Shown: one piece after another, positions 52,403 through 64,000 of the stretch | How the letters are laid out: each line of letters opens with the position of its first letter | How positions within the stretch are numbered: the first letter of the stretch is position 1 | Assembly (NCBI GenBank): GCA_052174535.1 | Contig: JBQMRQ010000033.1 | Span: 1-64,000, forward strand | Direction of reading: 5' to 3' | Source: Arsenophonus sp052174535 | GTDB lineage: Bacteria; Pseudomonadota; Gammaproteobacteria; Enterobacterales; Enterobacteriaceae | DNA length: 64,000 nt | The notes under the pieces: model-generated | Seen by the model: only the letters and a program-made list of their open reading frames with translations | The model's database searches: none | Told to the model about the DNA's origin: nothing | Program-made: the position numbers and the translations under genes

Positions 52403-54735
52403 TTCCTTATAAAAATATTAAAGAATATGTTGATAGAACTAGGAGATAAAGAAATTTATATAATGTCTCTTCATTAAGACCAAAAAAAACTATAACCACA
52501 TGCATATGTTTATCAGCAATAATTATTTAGTATAAGTTTTTAAATATAACTTTACGGTATAGATAAATTCATAATGCCATCTTCTATAATGAAGAAACTT
52601 ATTTTATAATAAAATATTTTCAATAAGATATTTAAGGTAGAGGGAACTCCCCGTCCTAGTTTAAACCTATTTGTTTTCTATCTGTTCCAGTCAATGTAAC
52701 TATATTTTTTAAATAAGTTTTCCTTCCTGCATATTAATCTTTTTTTATAAAACTTTAATATAATATGAGTATTTTTTGGATCTGTGCCATAAAAAAATCT
52801 TTTCAAACTAAATTTCATAGTAGCTTTCTTAGCTCCTAATTTATAACTTTCATAGCGTATTCACTGTTTAGTAGTGTTTCCTAAAATCTTAATTTTACTC
52901 TATATCATTTAGCTATTTACAGAACTCTTAAATAATTCCTAAAACCTTTTATTATTCAGCTACTAGCCCCCTCAGTGGCTAATGATGCTAGGCTAAAGTA
53001 GCCTGTTAAAAGGGCACTTTCTCTCTTAGGATTCATATATTTTATCATACCGCTTAGTATCCCTGTAATATTTGAAGCAAGACTTTGGCTCATTGATAAT
53101 TAATAATGAACTGATGGTAAACTAAGGTCACTATGACGCCACCGAAAACCGCAATTGATGAACTTCTGATAAATATCTCCAAGGTAAATCTTATAGCGAT
53201 CGCTATAATACAAGTAATCCCTCCTATTAGCTTAAATGATTTGAATGTTAGTATGATTAATGGAATCCGCCAGCATAGTTAAGTATAAAGATTAATATTA
53301 CTCATTCTAAATGAACTTAGACTATTTGTGTAGTTAAAGCGCATTAAGATTGAATTGTAGGTTCGGTAGAACTATTGCCTAAATGATACATACCATCACT
53401 TATAATCTCAATCACTCATCATTAAAACCAAGGAAATCCTACCCCGGCTCTGTTTACCACTGTCATAAGGTGAGTAAACGTGAAGCTCAATATCCTTGTT
53501 AGATATACTCATATCGTCAGATTATAGTAAGCTATTGTTTTTCTTTGAATCTATCAATATAAGTCCCTTATCGTCATTTACAACTAAATAGGATGCTCTG
53601 TTTAGTTAAGCAAGTTTCCTTGTTTTGGATGTGTTAATTTTACTAACCAGTTAAAGCTCATAGTAATATAATTCCTTGATATCATTATTATCAGCGTTAT
53701 GGATAATCAGGTGGTTTAAAGTATCGTAACTACAGATACCAACAGAAGTGTAGTTATTATAATCACTAATAGTAATTAGGTGCCTAATGCCATCCTATAT
53801 TAGGATTCAATCTGCTTTATTACGGATTATCGCTTTCAGTATATCATGGCTTAAATTAATCGTTTTTGGATATTTATCATGCATACTAGTAAATGTTGTT
53901 AGATATTCTTATGGTCGCTAGCATTCTGATAACTGTAAGTCGCTATATTGTGCTGAGAGAGTCAGTTAACCTAGTCTTTATTGATCTTAGATTACTTAAT
54001 GCGTTATAGGAGTAAGTTTGTGCAGTTATCTATGATTAGTCATATGTGTCTAATTGAGAAGTTATCACCAGATCTAGTATAAACTCAGTAGCAAGTTATG
54101 TTTATCATAACTATGCTGGTTTCCAGCAGTTTAATACTTTTTTTATGTAGTTGTAGTGCACAGTAGAACATTTTAAGCTATCTCTATGACAACATTAGAG
54201 ATGTACCTACTTTTCCATAAAAGTAGGAAATTTTACGACAAAACTATTATAATAGAATGTAGTTATTAAATATAAGCTGAAAGCTTTATCAGACGTCCCT
54301 TGAATATTTAATTGACCAAAAGGATCCTCTAGGTTAGCTTAACAATTAAGCTAACATCAGTAATCCTGATGACGCGGCTATGGATATACCTATGCCGTGT
54401 TATTTGTTTGCTTGCCAGAAAACGGTCAGTATAGGAAATAGGCGCGCCTTTTATGGTATAAGAATCCTTTCTTAGTAATTATCTACATGATGTAAAATAC
54501 CTATTCTTTAACTGATCAGCTTTTGAACAAGTATTTTCAAGCTTAAAGCTTGTTTACTGATCCGTTCAGTAATTATCTGGTTTTTATAATAGTTAAATCT
54601 TTAGGTATCATATTCCCAACCAGTTTTTATGATAAAAAATATTATTCAATTTTGGAGTACAGTTTTATAATATCATTATACTAGAAATTTATATAGCGTG
54701 AAAAATCATTTAATACCAAAATATTTTTCCTTTTG
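52403..54735. other. Decayed stretch between lambdoid and Mu-like remnants
   Basis: No sustained reading frame and no landmark from the three IS families. In a Mu-like phage the genes distal to the major head (gp35-gp38, sheath L) would lie here, but I could not recognise any, so the boundary of the Mu-like element on this side is not defined. Confidence 0.35.
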
Positions 54736-54739
54736 ATAT

Positions 54740-56000
54740 TAAATGATTTTTTGCGCTATAACCGGGCAAGAATAAAACTGTTCATCATGGCGTTAGCATC
54801 GGAAAATCCTAGTTCATTTTCTATCTGGCGTCGCGGTTGGTGCTCCATTTTATCGAATTTGTGCCAATCGATTAGTTTTTCTATCAACGGTGGGACCTAT
54901 AAGACATATAAAGTTTGTTAACTGGCATAACATTCTCTCAATTCTCATAATAACCGTTAAAACTAGATTTAAAGTGTCTTTAAAATGCATTTTTACTAAC
55001 GGCGTTAGTTTGGTCTTTAATTTCATTGGAATCGTTATGTTGGGTTTTGATCAGCAATTCCTGCTCCAGTAAATCGATGTCAGTTTTTCAGCTTTACCGG
55101 CACCATCAAATGCTACATCAGACTAATATCCAGCTTTCAATCGCAATCAGCGATAAAGCCACGCTTGGCGATACAACTTTTCTATAGGTTATCCAGCATC
55201 AGTAATGCACCCTGCATGCAGTAAGTCATTTTGTAAAAGTTATACTCTAACATTGCGTTGCATCGTAACTGAGGTAACAAAGATAAATTCATTATCAGTA
55301 AACGTGATGGCTCTGATTGATGTTGCTCAGGGCTAGTAAGCTTTGAACTGGCATTCTCCTACTTTTCTAGTAGTTCTAGAAAATCAGTGGTTTAAGTGCG
55401 TGTGAGCACTCCAGTAAATTCTAGAGATAGTGTTGTTGTACTGTTTTTTGTTTCTCAAGAACTGATTTTAAATTAATTGGATGACGACCTTTTCGCTACC
55501 TTACTGTCATCAATCTTATGACAGAGTGAATATTCGCTATCGAAAAGTATTTGTATAATAGTCACTTGCTAGTATTTTCCTTGTGCAAGGAAAGAAAATG
55601 CTAGTTCGTTCGGTTATGACACGTCAGCGCGTTCTATTTCTTGAAATGGCGTAGTTATGTATACACTTATACACGCTCAGAATGTCATTTTTAAAATCAT
55701 CACGGGTAATAGTGACTCTGCTTTTATAGGTGTTGTTATTAATGGTTTAACCTTAGACTTTCATCTTCTGTATATTGCATGTACCAATCAACTCACGAAA
55801 AGTAAAGGAACTTCCATAGCGAGTCCGTAGATATTGAATATATACGTCGAATGGACACATAGGCTCGTTGCTATCTACTGATAATAGGATGCGACTATTT
55901 TAACTTATTCTAAAGCTCCTTGCAAAGGCCGATCTCATCATGTCAGTAATTTGTTATTGACAATGAAGTACGGATTATTGTGCGTCCTAGTGATTTTGAT
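54740..56000 (-). pseudogene. Mu-like major head subunit (gpT), decayed
   Basis: Minus-strand fragments follow the gpT order. RELIGTCNIQKMK (REWIGDR-type) comes first, then NNNTYKSRVTITRDDFKNDI with LSVY. TFTDNEFIFVTS and SFYKMTYCMQGALLMLDNL (Y-FWQ-A--MQGALT-DNLW) follow, then KRGFIADCD-KLDIS and GAGIADQNPT/LEQELLIKT-like ends. Mu gpT forms the capsid shell. Frames change many times and stops are numerous. It lies downstream of the gp32-like protease remnant, the Mu order. Confidence 0.6.
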
Positions 56001-56049
56001 TTTCTGTAACGTCTTGAAATAATGTGGCGCATGTTACATGGTCTCTAAC

Positions 56050-56900
56050 TCTTCTACCGACAGGGTAATAGTTGTGGTTTTCATGGTTTTTAGTAGCCAT
56101 GGTTAGCGTTTTAGTCTAAACGCGGGTCAGGTCTAGTGAACAGTGCCGCAAGATCGATTTCCAGTGCGGCGGTGATAACCTTATCGCTCAACTTACCCCC
56201 TCCTCTTTCTGAAATCGTTAGGTTTAGCTCAGCTAGCAGTGCTTTTAATGATTAATTTATTACAGGCTTCATTAGGAAAAGTGGGGAGGGTAATAGTTAA
56301 TGCTTGGTGGTAAGTCCTTGGGATTCATGGACGCCAATTTAAGCAGATGTCCATTATATCTGGATTAACGGATAATATGGCTAATATCCTTTAGAATAAG
56401 TGTTTATTGCTCTGAGCGCGTCATAGCTAATTACCTGCAAAAATATGGAAACTTGCGATTTTTAGGCTCTTAAGCGTCTGCAGGTTCCAATCTAATTGGA
56501 TTCATACCTGGTATTATTTTATTTCACTGAAAATGTGCGCGGGTAGTTATAAGAAAGGAGAGCCATCCCCGATGCCGTTTTCTTTTTAAAATAGTTTCTG
56601 CTGGTTATAATCGATTTTGATGAGTTGATTGAGTGTACTATCATCACCGGGTAGGAACATCTGCTCGTACCCTGCTACCATCCGATTTAAACGGAACTGC
56701 TTTGTTAATTTATTCAGCCTTCATCTGACATCTCAGGACGACCTTCATATCCAGAACATGACTAGCAAGAATTAACCTAATAATAGCTGTCATGATAAAA
56801 AAGTAAGACATTTCGATGTTGAATACTGCATAAACTATCTTGAAACTGGGATTTATCATTATGTACCAGTGTGACAGAGTGAATGTGGGATTTTGAATTA
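56050..56900 (-). pseudogene. Mu-like protease/scaffold (gp32), probable remnant
   Basis: On the minus strand, a C-terminal-like run LKALLAELNLTISERGGGKL then SDKVITAALEIDLAAL resembles the Ala/Leu-rich scaffold end (ALLAELGL---A-EAEALAALA) of Mu gp32. The preceding ~600 bp gives only broken protease-like fragments. The assignment leans on position directly upstream of gpT. Confidence 0.35.
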
Positions 56901-59400
56901 TCTTAAGTTAACATTAAAGGAAAGGTAGGTTAGTTTTATAGTTAAACAATTTAAAATGATTACAGCCTATTTACTGTAGCTTACTATACTATCAACCCCC
57001 TATAATATCTGATAAAGAAACATCACTTATTGTTATTAAAATAATGCTGTTTGGATATTATTTTGTTAGGGAGGAGGTTGATCTCAATGAGGATTAATAA
57101 TCTCGACCGATAGTCTAAACAACTCTATTCAAAGTTCCCCTTCCTTTAAAAAAGCTGTAGTGCGTTCAAAATATTTTTTAAAATTTATAAATAAAATCGC
57201 ATAAGGCGTGGTTTACCTGGCACAGGTATTTATGGATGTAGGGCTTTGCATAGGTGTTCTGCTGTAGTGTCCAGGATATCTTGCTCGCTGTTGAGATCCA
57301 GTTTCATAAACGGGAAGATTATCCGGGATAAGAGACCTCAGCCATGGATACATCTTTGATTTATTACCACTAATGAGTAACTAGTTGCGCCGTATTAACC
57401 TCGATGCACATCTATTTATCTCTTCAATCGATCCAATCGAGTCCATTATAATTGCTCTTACTAGTCACTCTTGAGGCTGTAATCGTGATGTTTATGGTAG
57501 TGATAATATGAGATTGCTAAAAAAATGGGGGAGCCCCCTTATATTTTGCCATACCTTTATTCTTAAAGGCCTATAGTAGAAAAAGGAGGTACCTAGCGGC
57601 GATCGAATAGATTACCTGGGTATTTTTTCAACTCATTGCAGTTGAATAAATATGGTTTGCAGACGTTTGGAATGAATCACTGTAGTTAATTTAATCTATG
57701 ATGTATTCTCATACAGGGCATTGCGATTAATATATAGAGGTAAATGTAATCTTAAGAGTAAAGGGATTTATCTCTACCCTGCTAATAGACTACAATATTT
57801 ATGCAGATTCAACTTTTCTCATTGATCTAATCAATACTTTCATCAATAACATCAATTTATATGCTGATAATATCTTTCTTACTTAATTTTTTTAATCTTA
57901 TTGATAGACATTTATTACAGCATCTAGAGCTTATTGGAGTACCTGCTATGCAGTAATGGGTATTCATGCAATTTTATGTCTCTGTAATCCGTTATTTTCG
58001 AAATAAAAATTAGGTTGTTCTGGTCTTTATTTTATAATATATACAGCCTTTATCTTTGCCAGCATAGCAAAGAGTGCAGACACATCCCGATAACACAATA
58101 TTACTCCAATTTTATAATTCTTTTCACTGTGTTAGTATGGGATAGGTTTTCATTTATTGTCAGCATAGGAGGAATTGACGCTTACTGAATGCGTAAATAT
58201 TGTTATCGGCACACGCTGCTTTCTATAATACGCGTCCCTAAATAATAAAAAATTTAACTCATCTCGCAAGTCTATTATTCAGCTCTTTGAGCACTGTTTT
58301 ATGTAATAGACCATTTTTAATTCAAGAAATTTTTGGATTATTATTTGCTTAATAACGAATGTCTCTGTACTGTGGAGACATGATTAGTCCATATCTGGCA
58401 TCATTTTTATCTTACCATCAGCAAAAAAAGGGGGTAACTCAGTTTATGACGATTTTCGCACTACATTTGTTTACACCACCCTCTATTTATGGGTGTGTAG
58501 GATTCCGTAGTCTTCTTTAATATTCAGTATCAACGCCATACAGTCGCTGTTTTAATAGGTACAATTACCCACACAAACAATAGAAATTAAACTTGTCTTG
58601 GTGGGTAATTATCTTTATCAGAATGGGTGATCGTAACGAAAAACTTTGCTATGTATGGCTGCATCCGAGTGCCTGGCACGTTATCTCTTATGAGCACCAT
58701 AATGGCAAGTTAGGGATAAAACTCTACGGTGGGGTTATCAATTATTCATGGCAGCTGATATTTATATGTCACGCGTATCGACGTTTTATATATCGTCACC
58801 AGAACGGAATGCGGCATGCATACCTAAGTTACATGACTTTTGTATTACTTTAGCTGTTTAGGATAAATTGTTTTCCACCATCTAATCTTTTTTCATCCGA
58901 AGGTGTCAGCGTGCCAATAGAGTCCTTGCGGGATATTCCCTAAGAGAAATGCCACGCTCCATTTCCTGGATCATAGATCGTAATAAAGATATTCAATTGT
59001 GTCATTTTAGCGATAGTAAATACTTGACGTGAATAGTCGCCTTTTATTAAAATTAGTTTCAGGTAATTTGATACTCTGAGCGGAAGTAGAAAATGGCCTT
59101 TTCTATGATAGGTCAGGTGACACGTTTAAATTGAACAGTTATGGTATTGATGCTCTCTTATACTTCCAACGAAAAGATAGTGCAGGTCAGAAGTTCAATC
59201 ATCGTGCGATTGTCCTATCTCGTGGTTAGGAAGTTGTCGTTATTACTGAAATCGGAAGCCAGTCAGCACTGGCGTTCAAATTGTTACGATTCGAGTTTTC
59301 TCTCCACTACATCTAGTATGATGTTTATCTGATTGACTTTTATGAGGCATCTGGTAACATAGTTTATATCACTGCCAGTGGTTATGAAGACAGTAAATAC
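56901..59400 (-). other. Decayed Mu-like interval (F/G positions), not assignable
   Basis: Between the portal and protease remnants, Mu encodes the head-morphogenesis protein F (gp30) and gpG (gp31). The minus strand here shows protein-like but unassigned runs, such as PRDRTIARRLNFKPALSFRW near 59150-59240 (with frame changes), VFLGNIPQGLYWHADTFG near 58900-58950 and YPWLRSLIPDNLPVYETGSQ near 57300-57350. The + frames at 58593-58853 and 59141-59332 are probably antisense shadows. Confidence 0.3.
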
Positions 59401-60640
59401 CATATCATCCCCAATTCATAGGCCATCCAGAAATGGAGTGCATATCTTATCCTGGATCTAGGAGCAGGGATTGTTTATGATAGTTCTCATCTTGAGAAAT
59501 AGATTCAGTAAAGCCTATTCATATCCTTGAATTCAATCGTATCAAATACCAGACGTACAGCATCTCGGTTACCTGTTAAGCGGAGACAGAAGGGTTATTC
59601 ATCTCCAGTATAGGATAAATGATATCACTGTTAAAGATCTATAATAGTTAACGTAAATCAGCGTTACGGGTCTTCTTTTAGCAATACATTATGTACTTTC
59701 CCTAAGGGAGCACAAACATCTTATCACTGACCTTCAAGGTCAGTGCATACCTAGGATTACTTTAAATATCATGCTCCCACAAGACAATCATTGCCATAAA
59801 ATAGTAAGAATACCGTTAGCGGTGACCTTAAACTCAAAACTCATCCAGGCGCAAAATAATCTCTTTAGCCAGACGGCCTGATATCTATCACTGCCAGCAT
59901 TATGCTGTTTTCTGTTCGAGAATGGTGTCTGGTATAAGAATTCCCTACCGACAGAGCGGCAGACATAAATTTCAGAAATTTGGCAAAATTCCGCACGCTG
60001 TAATTTTTACAGATAAATAGCTAAATCCTAGGGTTATCGTACAGTCCTTGTGCTGGGTTTTGGGATAGATGGTTTTAGCTTTTTTAGCCTAATAGAAAAT
60101 CTCCAGCTAAACGGTTGTAACGCGCTATTCACTGCATGACTATTATCGCACAATCATAGTTCACAGTAGTCGTCAGGATTGATACAGAACACCGCTAGAT
60201 ACCACTAAAGTTAACGGCGATCAGGAAAATTCACTCTCGAACCAGGTTCCAGATAATTTCCTGAATACATAGTTTTTAAACGAAGCATTGGTGCCTTAAA
60301 CAGCACATTATTAAACTATAACGCATCGGATTAGCCACTCTTTTAGGCGCCATTGTTTAGATTTTTTGGGCGATTTTTAGGTTATTCAGCCACTGAATAC
60401 ATAATTAGAGACTGCACATCGTCAGGCGGCGCTTGTTAAGTTCAGAAAACAGATGAATATCTTTTTCTTCTAGAACAGAAGTGAAATCTATCAGGGTTGG
60501 GGTCTATATCACCGTGCTCTGTTGTCTACAAATATCGCGTAGCGCGATTATTTTGGTGATACTGTACTGGCTCGGATGCTCAGGAGCATAACTTTTTACC
60601 TGTGGTATATCACTCTTTTTTATCTGCCTATCTAGTGATA
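59400..60640 (-). pseudogene. Mu-like portal protein (gp29), decayed
   Basis: Strong landmark: the minus strand reads EHPSQ..ITKIIALRDICRQ then FTSVLEEKDIHLFSELNKRR and LTMCSL, nearly the Mu gp29 sequence EHPSSGVTPNRAAQMLRDAE ... FDMEEKDTHLFSELSKRRLA. Downstream pieces also follow gp29: CGILPNFNLCLPL (SVRNFAKFLE-YGLPLRVGKY), EFKVTANGILTIFYGNDCLV (DFQSAADGQSDPFMAMIGW), SLGEVHNVLLKED (SLGEVHDEV-REI) and DIIYPILEMNN (DLIYPLLALN). The order near the end is kept (RYALHFWMAYELGM, like RIPLHWVYEKLGIP). Frameshifts and stops throughout. It is decisive evidence for a Mu-like prophage on this strand. Confidence 0.75.
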
Positions 60641-61614
60641 ATATCAGCGGTAGCCATGAATATCAGCAAGCTGTTTTATTGTTAGCACCTAATTAAATTT
60701 ACGATTGTTGTTACTGTCGATGTCGTCAATGTTTTTACGCTTACTCACTGGCAAGTAGCTGACAGGCCTGATTTCCAATATGAAGCTCGTCTTCTTCCCC
60801 CTCATAAGAATATTGTGGTTACTCATATAGAGCCACCATAACTGTATAATCATCATAACGCTCACTGAACTCTTAACTGCGTATCCTTATATTATGCAGA
60901 CATTATCTATTTATGGAATACTGCTTAGTCCCCTTGATATGCAGAAAATCATCCAGCGTGGATTGATTTTGACTAACTAGGATTAGATTTTGTGCCTCTA
61001 GCTTGCTTTTAAGTCTTGAAACCTGTTCGATATAATATTTTATCGAAAACGTAATACAATTCACCATATCTCAAATCGATATACAGCCGATATGGGTGGC
61101 CTAGGCGAAATATCTGCCGTTGCACGCTGGAGTTTAAAATTCATCATATCAGAAACGTGGCAGTTAGATCAGAATACAGAATATTATCTGTTTTTCTGGT
61201 CATAATTGACGTTGCTCATAGTCTTGCGATTGGTCAAAGCCAGCGCGCGATGGTTAGTACTACAAACACTAGCAGATTGCCATTGTGCCGAAACCATTTC
61301 CGAAACAGTAACGATAGTCTTCTGCAAAGGCAGGTATCATCATCTTATGATGCGATTAATACCAAGAGCTATTACCTTGGCTTTGCTTTATTTTATCGTT
61401 TATAACTCAAACTGTACAGTACAGATTCAAAGCGTAGGAAGTGTCATTGTAGCCTTTTAATTGGGAGGTAGAACATATAAGTATCCCTTAAATTTAGTGG
61501 GAACACTCCATATCTTCCTGGATAAGCGCATTTGCTATTATGAATGTTTATAGATATGTTGAAATGTTATTTGCTTGCTTATATAAAATTTATATCCACG
61601 TTTGTATTTTAATT
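60641..61614. other. Decayed Mu-like interval upstream of portal
   Basis: Mu would encode terminase gp28 and small genes here. The minus strand gives broken reads (for example MNFKLQRATADISPRPPISA near 61080-61145) that I cannot align. The two overlapping + frames at 61157-61460 are probably shadows. The distance between the portal and MuA remnants is far too short for a full Mu early/middle region, so a large deletion is implied. Confidence 0.35.
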
Positions 61615-62565
61615 GTTCTGCTTTTAAACAATCTTCTTCAGCCAGATAAATTTGATAAATAAAACGATCCTTCACAATGAAATCTACTCAAGAATCTTTA
61701 TAATCGGTTAATATAATCGTTTACATTTTTAATATAGAATTTCTTAGTAAGAACTCTCCAATTATTCAACGTTATTAGGCGATGGTGATTAATTTCATGT
61801 TCCCTATCAAAGGTTTCCTACCATTTTAGCTCCATCCAAGCAAAGAATGGACTCTTTATCAATAATTAACTTAAAAAAACGGCTAACACACTCTATATGA
61901 AACTCTTCAAGAATCTCATCGCTCACATTATCCTGTCTATCTTGAGTTGATTTAATACCAAACGCGATTTGTTTTTTCCTTTTACTCCTACTTTTCAGAA
62001 TTTCTACCTTTCTACATTGAATATAACACTTCCCTTTAAAAGATTAGAAAAAATGTTTCGTCGACTTCAATAATACTATTTAGTAAATTTATGTTGTCTG
62101 GTTTCAGTTGAAGTAAGAAAATGGTGACGCCACAATCTAAATGCTGTTTTAATATCAATGCCTGTTTGTTTCCCTGACTCTCTTCGTAAAGTCAAACTAT
62201 TTAACATATATCGCAGATAACTAAACCATTTATCCTTGTAAATTAGTTTTATCAGAGAACTTGCAGTAAGATTCTTAAATGTTTTTTTTGCAATTATGAA
62301 TTTTGCAAGAATATCGTTATAACTATAATTAATGTCTTCAGCAAACAATATATTCACTACACAATATGAGAAGTAATAAAATAGAATAAGTTATTTTAAA
62401 TATTGAATCAATATCATCAGATTGTCATCGAGCTATTTAATGAGTTGTAGCTTTACATTAGCAGGGAGTGAGGAAATAGTTCTTTATCTTTATAATTATT
62501 TGTTTCATACTAATCGTTATAGGGAAAATCCTTCATATAGTATATGAGATTTTTACCAATAAACC
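61615..62565 (-). mobile_element. IS1595-like insertion sequence, decayed, inside the Mu-like remnant
   Basis: The frame at 62076-62357 shows KLIYKDKWFSYLRYMLNSLT then LRRESGKQTGIDIKTAFRLW and RHHFL, the clearest statement of this family's middle region. The 3' half contains an acidic IIDKE-type block at 61850-61930 as in the copies at 2780 and 38580. It lies between portal and MuA remnants, so it probably inserted into the prophage. The 93-codon frame is only a fragment of the transposase. Confidence 0.65.
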
Positions 62566-62699
62566 TTTTATAAAATAGTTATTTTACTCTTTATTACTAC
62601 TTTTTAAAGAGAAAAAATTGTTCTTATTTAGTATTTTGTTGAATACTAAATAGTTTTTTACAATACCGGGTTAATCTTTTGCACTTCTATTAATACCAG

Positions 62700-64000
62700 A
62701 CCTATTATAACGGTGTTTTATATCCCGAGATCGTTCTGTTCTTCAATATCAGTTTCAATACGGGGTATCCCCATTGCCGATAACATTAACTGGTAATGCA
62801 ACGGGATATACTTTTTTGCCCGATCACATCAGTATGTTTTCTGCTTCTGTTAATGCCACTTTTTTGATATCCTGCGCTTGTGCATCCATTTAATACACTT
62901 TTGCTGGTTATGATATTCTACCGTTATTGTGGAAGCTAGATATTTACTGCATCCTAGATTGCTTAACAAAGATAAATAACGTCCATTCAGCGCATAAGAA
63001 TCTTTCTATCATCATGAAAGTAGTACTTATCATGAATTTTCGACCATGTTCATGCATTAGTTTATCAGTATAGTAAATATTATTAAGGAAATAAATTTTA
63101 TAATAGATAACGATGCGTTTAATTTGCGATATAAGCAGGTCAATTAACTCAAACTGGATTACTCATTCTAACTTGATACCATTATTTTCTAGTTTACATC
63201 GTAAAACTCAATCGGATCATAATCCTGCACATAAGGTAGTTTAGGGGGAACTCACTCTGAGAATGAGTGTTGTAGCACTCGCCAACCCATACCCCAGACC
63301 CTTGATTAATCAGCCTATTAAAGGAAAGAGTAGTAGATTTTGTAACGCGCTCTGTTAAGCTGGAGTCTCCAAGCATGGTCCTTTATCCCTAAATTGAGTA
63401 TTAACGTCGATTTAATCGACTTGCCAGTCTTACGCACGATTTCTCTATCAGCACCAGTATCACATAATAGGTAGTAAAGCAACAGAGAATGTATGATTTA
63501 TCTGTTCAATATACCGCATCTTTGCGGATTCCTTGGAATGTCTCGGATGTTCAACATCCAAGTGAGTTAAAATACCGATAGTATCTTCATTGAGGATGTT
63601 ATTGGTTTCGTCACTACCGTTATCTGAATAGTAGAGAAACGAGCTTTCCGTATCTAGTGATGCTATAATGCATAGCATTGGTGATAAAAATCATGTTCTC
63701 GGAGAGCATCAAGTTCCAGTCACTGATATAACGGCAGTTGCTATCAATAATAAAGATTACTTCTAGCAAAATGGCTTACCGTAATTATCAGGTTTAACCT
63801 TTATCATCATACTATGATCGTTTCCAATATCTAGAGATATTATACTGGTAAACTCCTTTAGTCATAGTGGACAAATCTTTTCACCTAGCACGCGATGTTC
63901 ATCGTCGATTTTTCTTGCCCTGTTTGACAGTTTCAGGGAGCCTATCTATTCCATATAGTATCACATTGTAGAAATGGAAGAAGCTGATACAGATAGAGTT
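62700..64000 (-). pseudogene. MuA-like DDE transposase, decayed, partial at the window end
   Basis: On the minus strand, MLSENMIFITNAMHYSITRY with GKLVSL leads into YSDNGSDETNN, then NEDTIGILTHLDVEHPRHSK with ESAKMRYIEQ. These correspond to the MuA core: L-RYG-P--L-DNG (second Asp) followed by IM--LGV--HWATPYHGQSK (region of the catalytic Glu, eroded here). Further on, YYTDKLMHEHGRKFMIS and MDAQAQDIKKVALTEAENIL match the beta-barrel (--L--HGRKVVVRFDP) and the basic domain III start. The frames 63194-63376 and 63460-63678 are pieces of this gene. Its position upstream of the portal remnant on the same strand fits a Mu genome. Confidence 0.55.

Noticed and set aside
58593..59332. Two plus-strand frames (86 and 63 codons)
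   Set aside because: They lie opposite the Mu-like structural gene remnants; translations show no recognisable motif.
61157..61460. Two overlapping plus-strand frames
   Set aside because: Overlapping frames in decayed Mu-like DNA, without motifs and without a ribosome-binding site worth noting.

Overview
The window is a stretch of a decaying, AT-rich gammaproteobacterial (Enterobacterales-type) genome, most likely a host-restricted insect symbiont in the middle of genome reduction. About 17 intact protein genes cover only some 15 kb (roughly a quarter) of the 64 kb. All but one are housekeeping or cofactor genes with clear E. coli counterparts, often in the same local order. The rest is eroded mobile DNA full of stops and frameshifts. 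No rRNA, CRISPR or recognisable tRNA was seen. Retention of riboflavin synthase (ribE), pdxA, folA, thyA and a thiamine importer (thiBPQ), beside heavy loss elsewhere, fits a symbiont whose cofactor metabolism is under selection. An Arsenophonus- or Sodalis-like symbiont is my guess; the sequence alone does not settle the genus.

Layout: 1-5.7 kb is debris with an IS1595-like and an IS256-like remnant. gpmA (-) and ribE (+) lie at 5.7-7.4 kb. From 7.4 to 17 kb come an IS256 fragment, one copy of an unidentified 1.8-kb repeat, a decayed lambdoid prophage on the + strand (dnaC-like loader, holin, lysozyme and Rz remnants), an IS1595 remnant and an IS256 remnant. thiB-thiP-thiQ (-), rppH (+) and lgt (+) fill 17.1-22.4 kb; ptsP, normally between rppH and lgt, is absent. 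thyA sits at 25.7 kb between IS256 remnants. At 30.5-38.2 kb is the best preserved block: djlA (-), divergent from lptD-surA-pdxA-rsmA-apaG-apaH (+). The convergent folA is 3.5 kb further on, separated by IS1595, IS481 and IS256 remnants.

From 42.4 kb to the end almost everything is decayed: another IS256 copy, the second 1.8-kb repeat, a second lambdoid late region on the - strand (holin and lysozyme upstream of terminase remnants), and a Mu-like prophage on the - strand (MuA, portal gp29, protease gp32, major head gpT remnants) running past the window end. One intact 158-codon lysozyme survives at 51.6 kb, with Asn at the expected catalytic Asp position.

Together the intact genes serve outer-membrane biogenesis (lptD, surA, lgt), ribosome maturation (rsmA), mRNA and nucleotide turnover (rppH, apaH), glycolysis (gpmA) and cofactor or one-carbon metabolism (ribE, pdxA, folA, thyA, thiBPQ). 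I found no convincing novel system. The points of real interest are the number of eroded copies of three IS families, the unidentified repeat, and the selective survival of a phage lysozyme. Coordinates of decayed elements are estimates from fragmentary translation and copy-to-copy comparison by eye.
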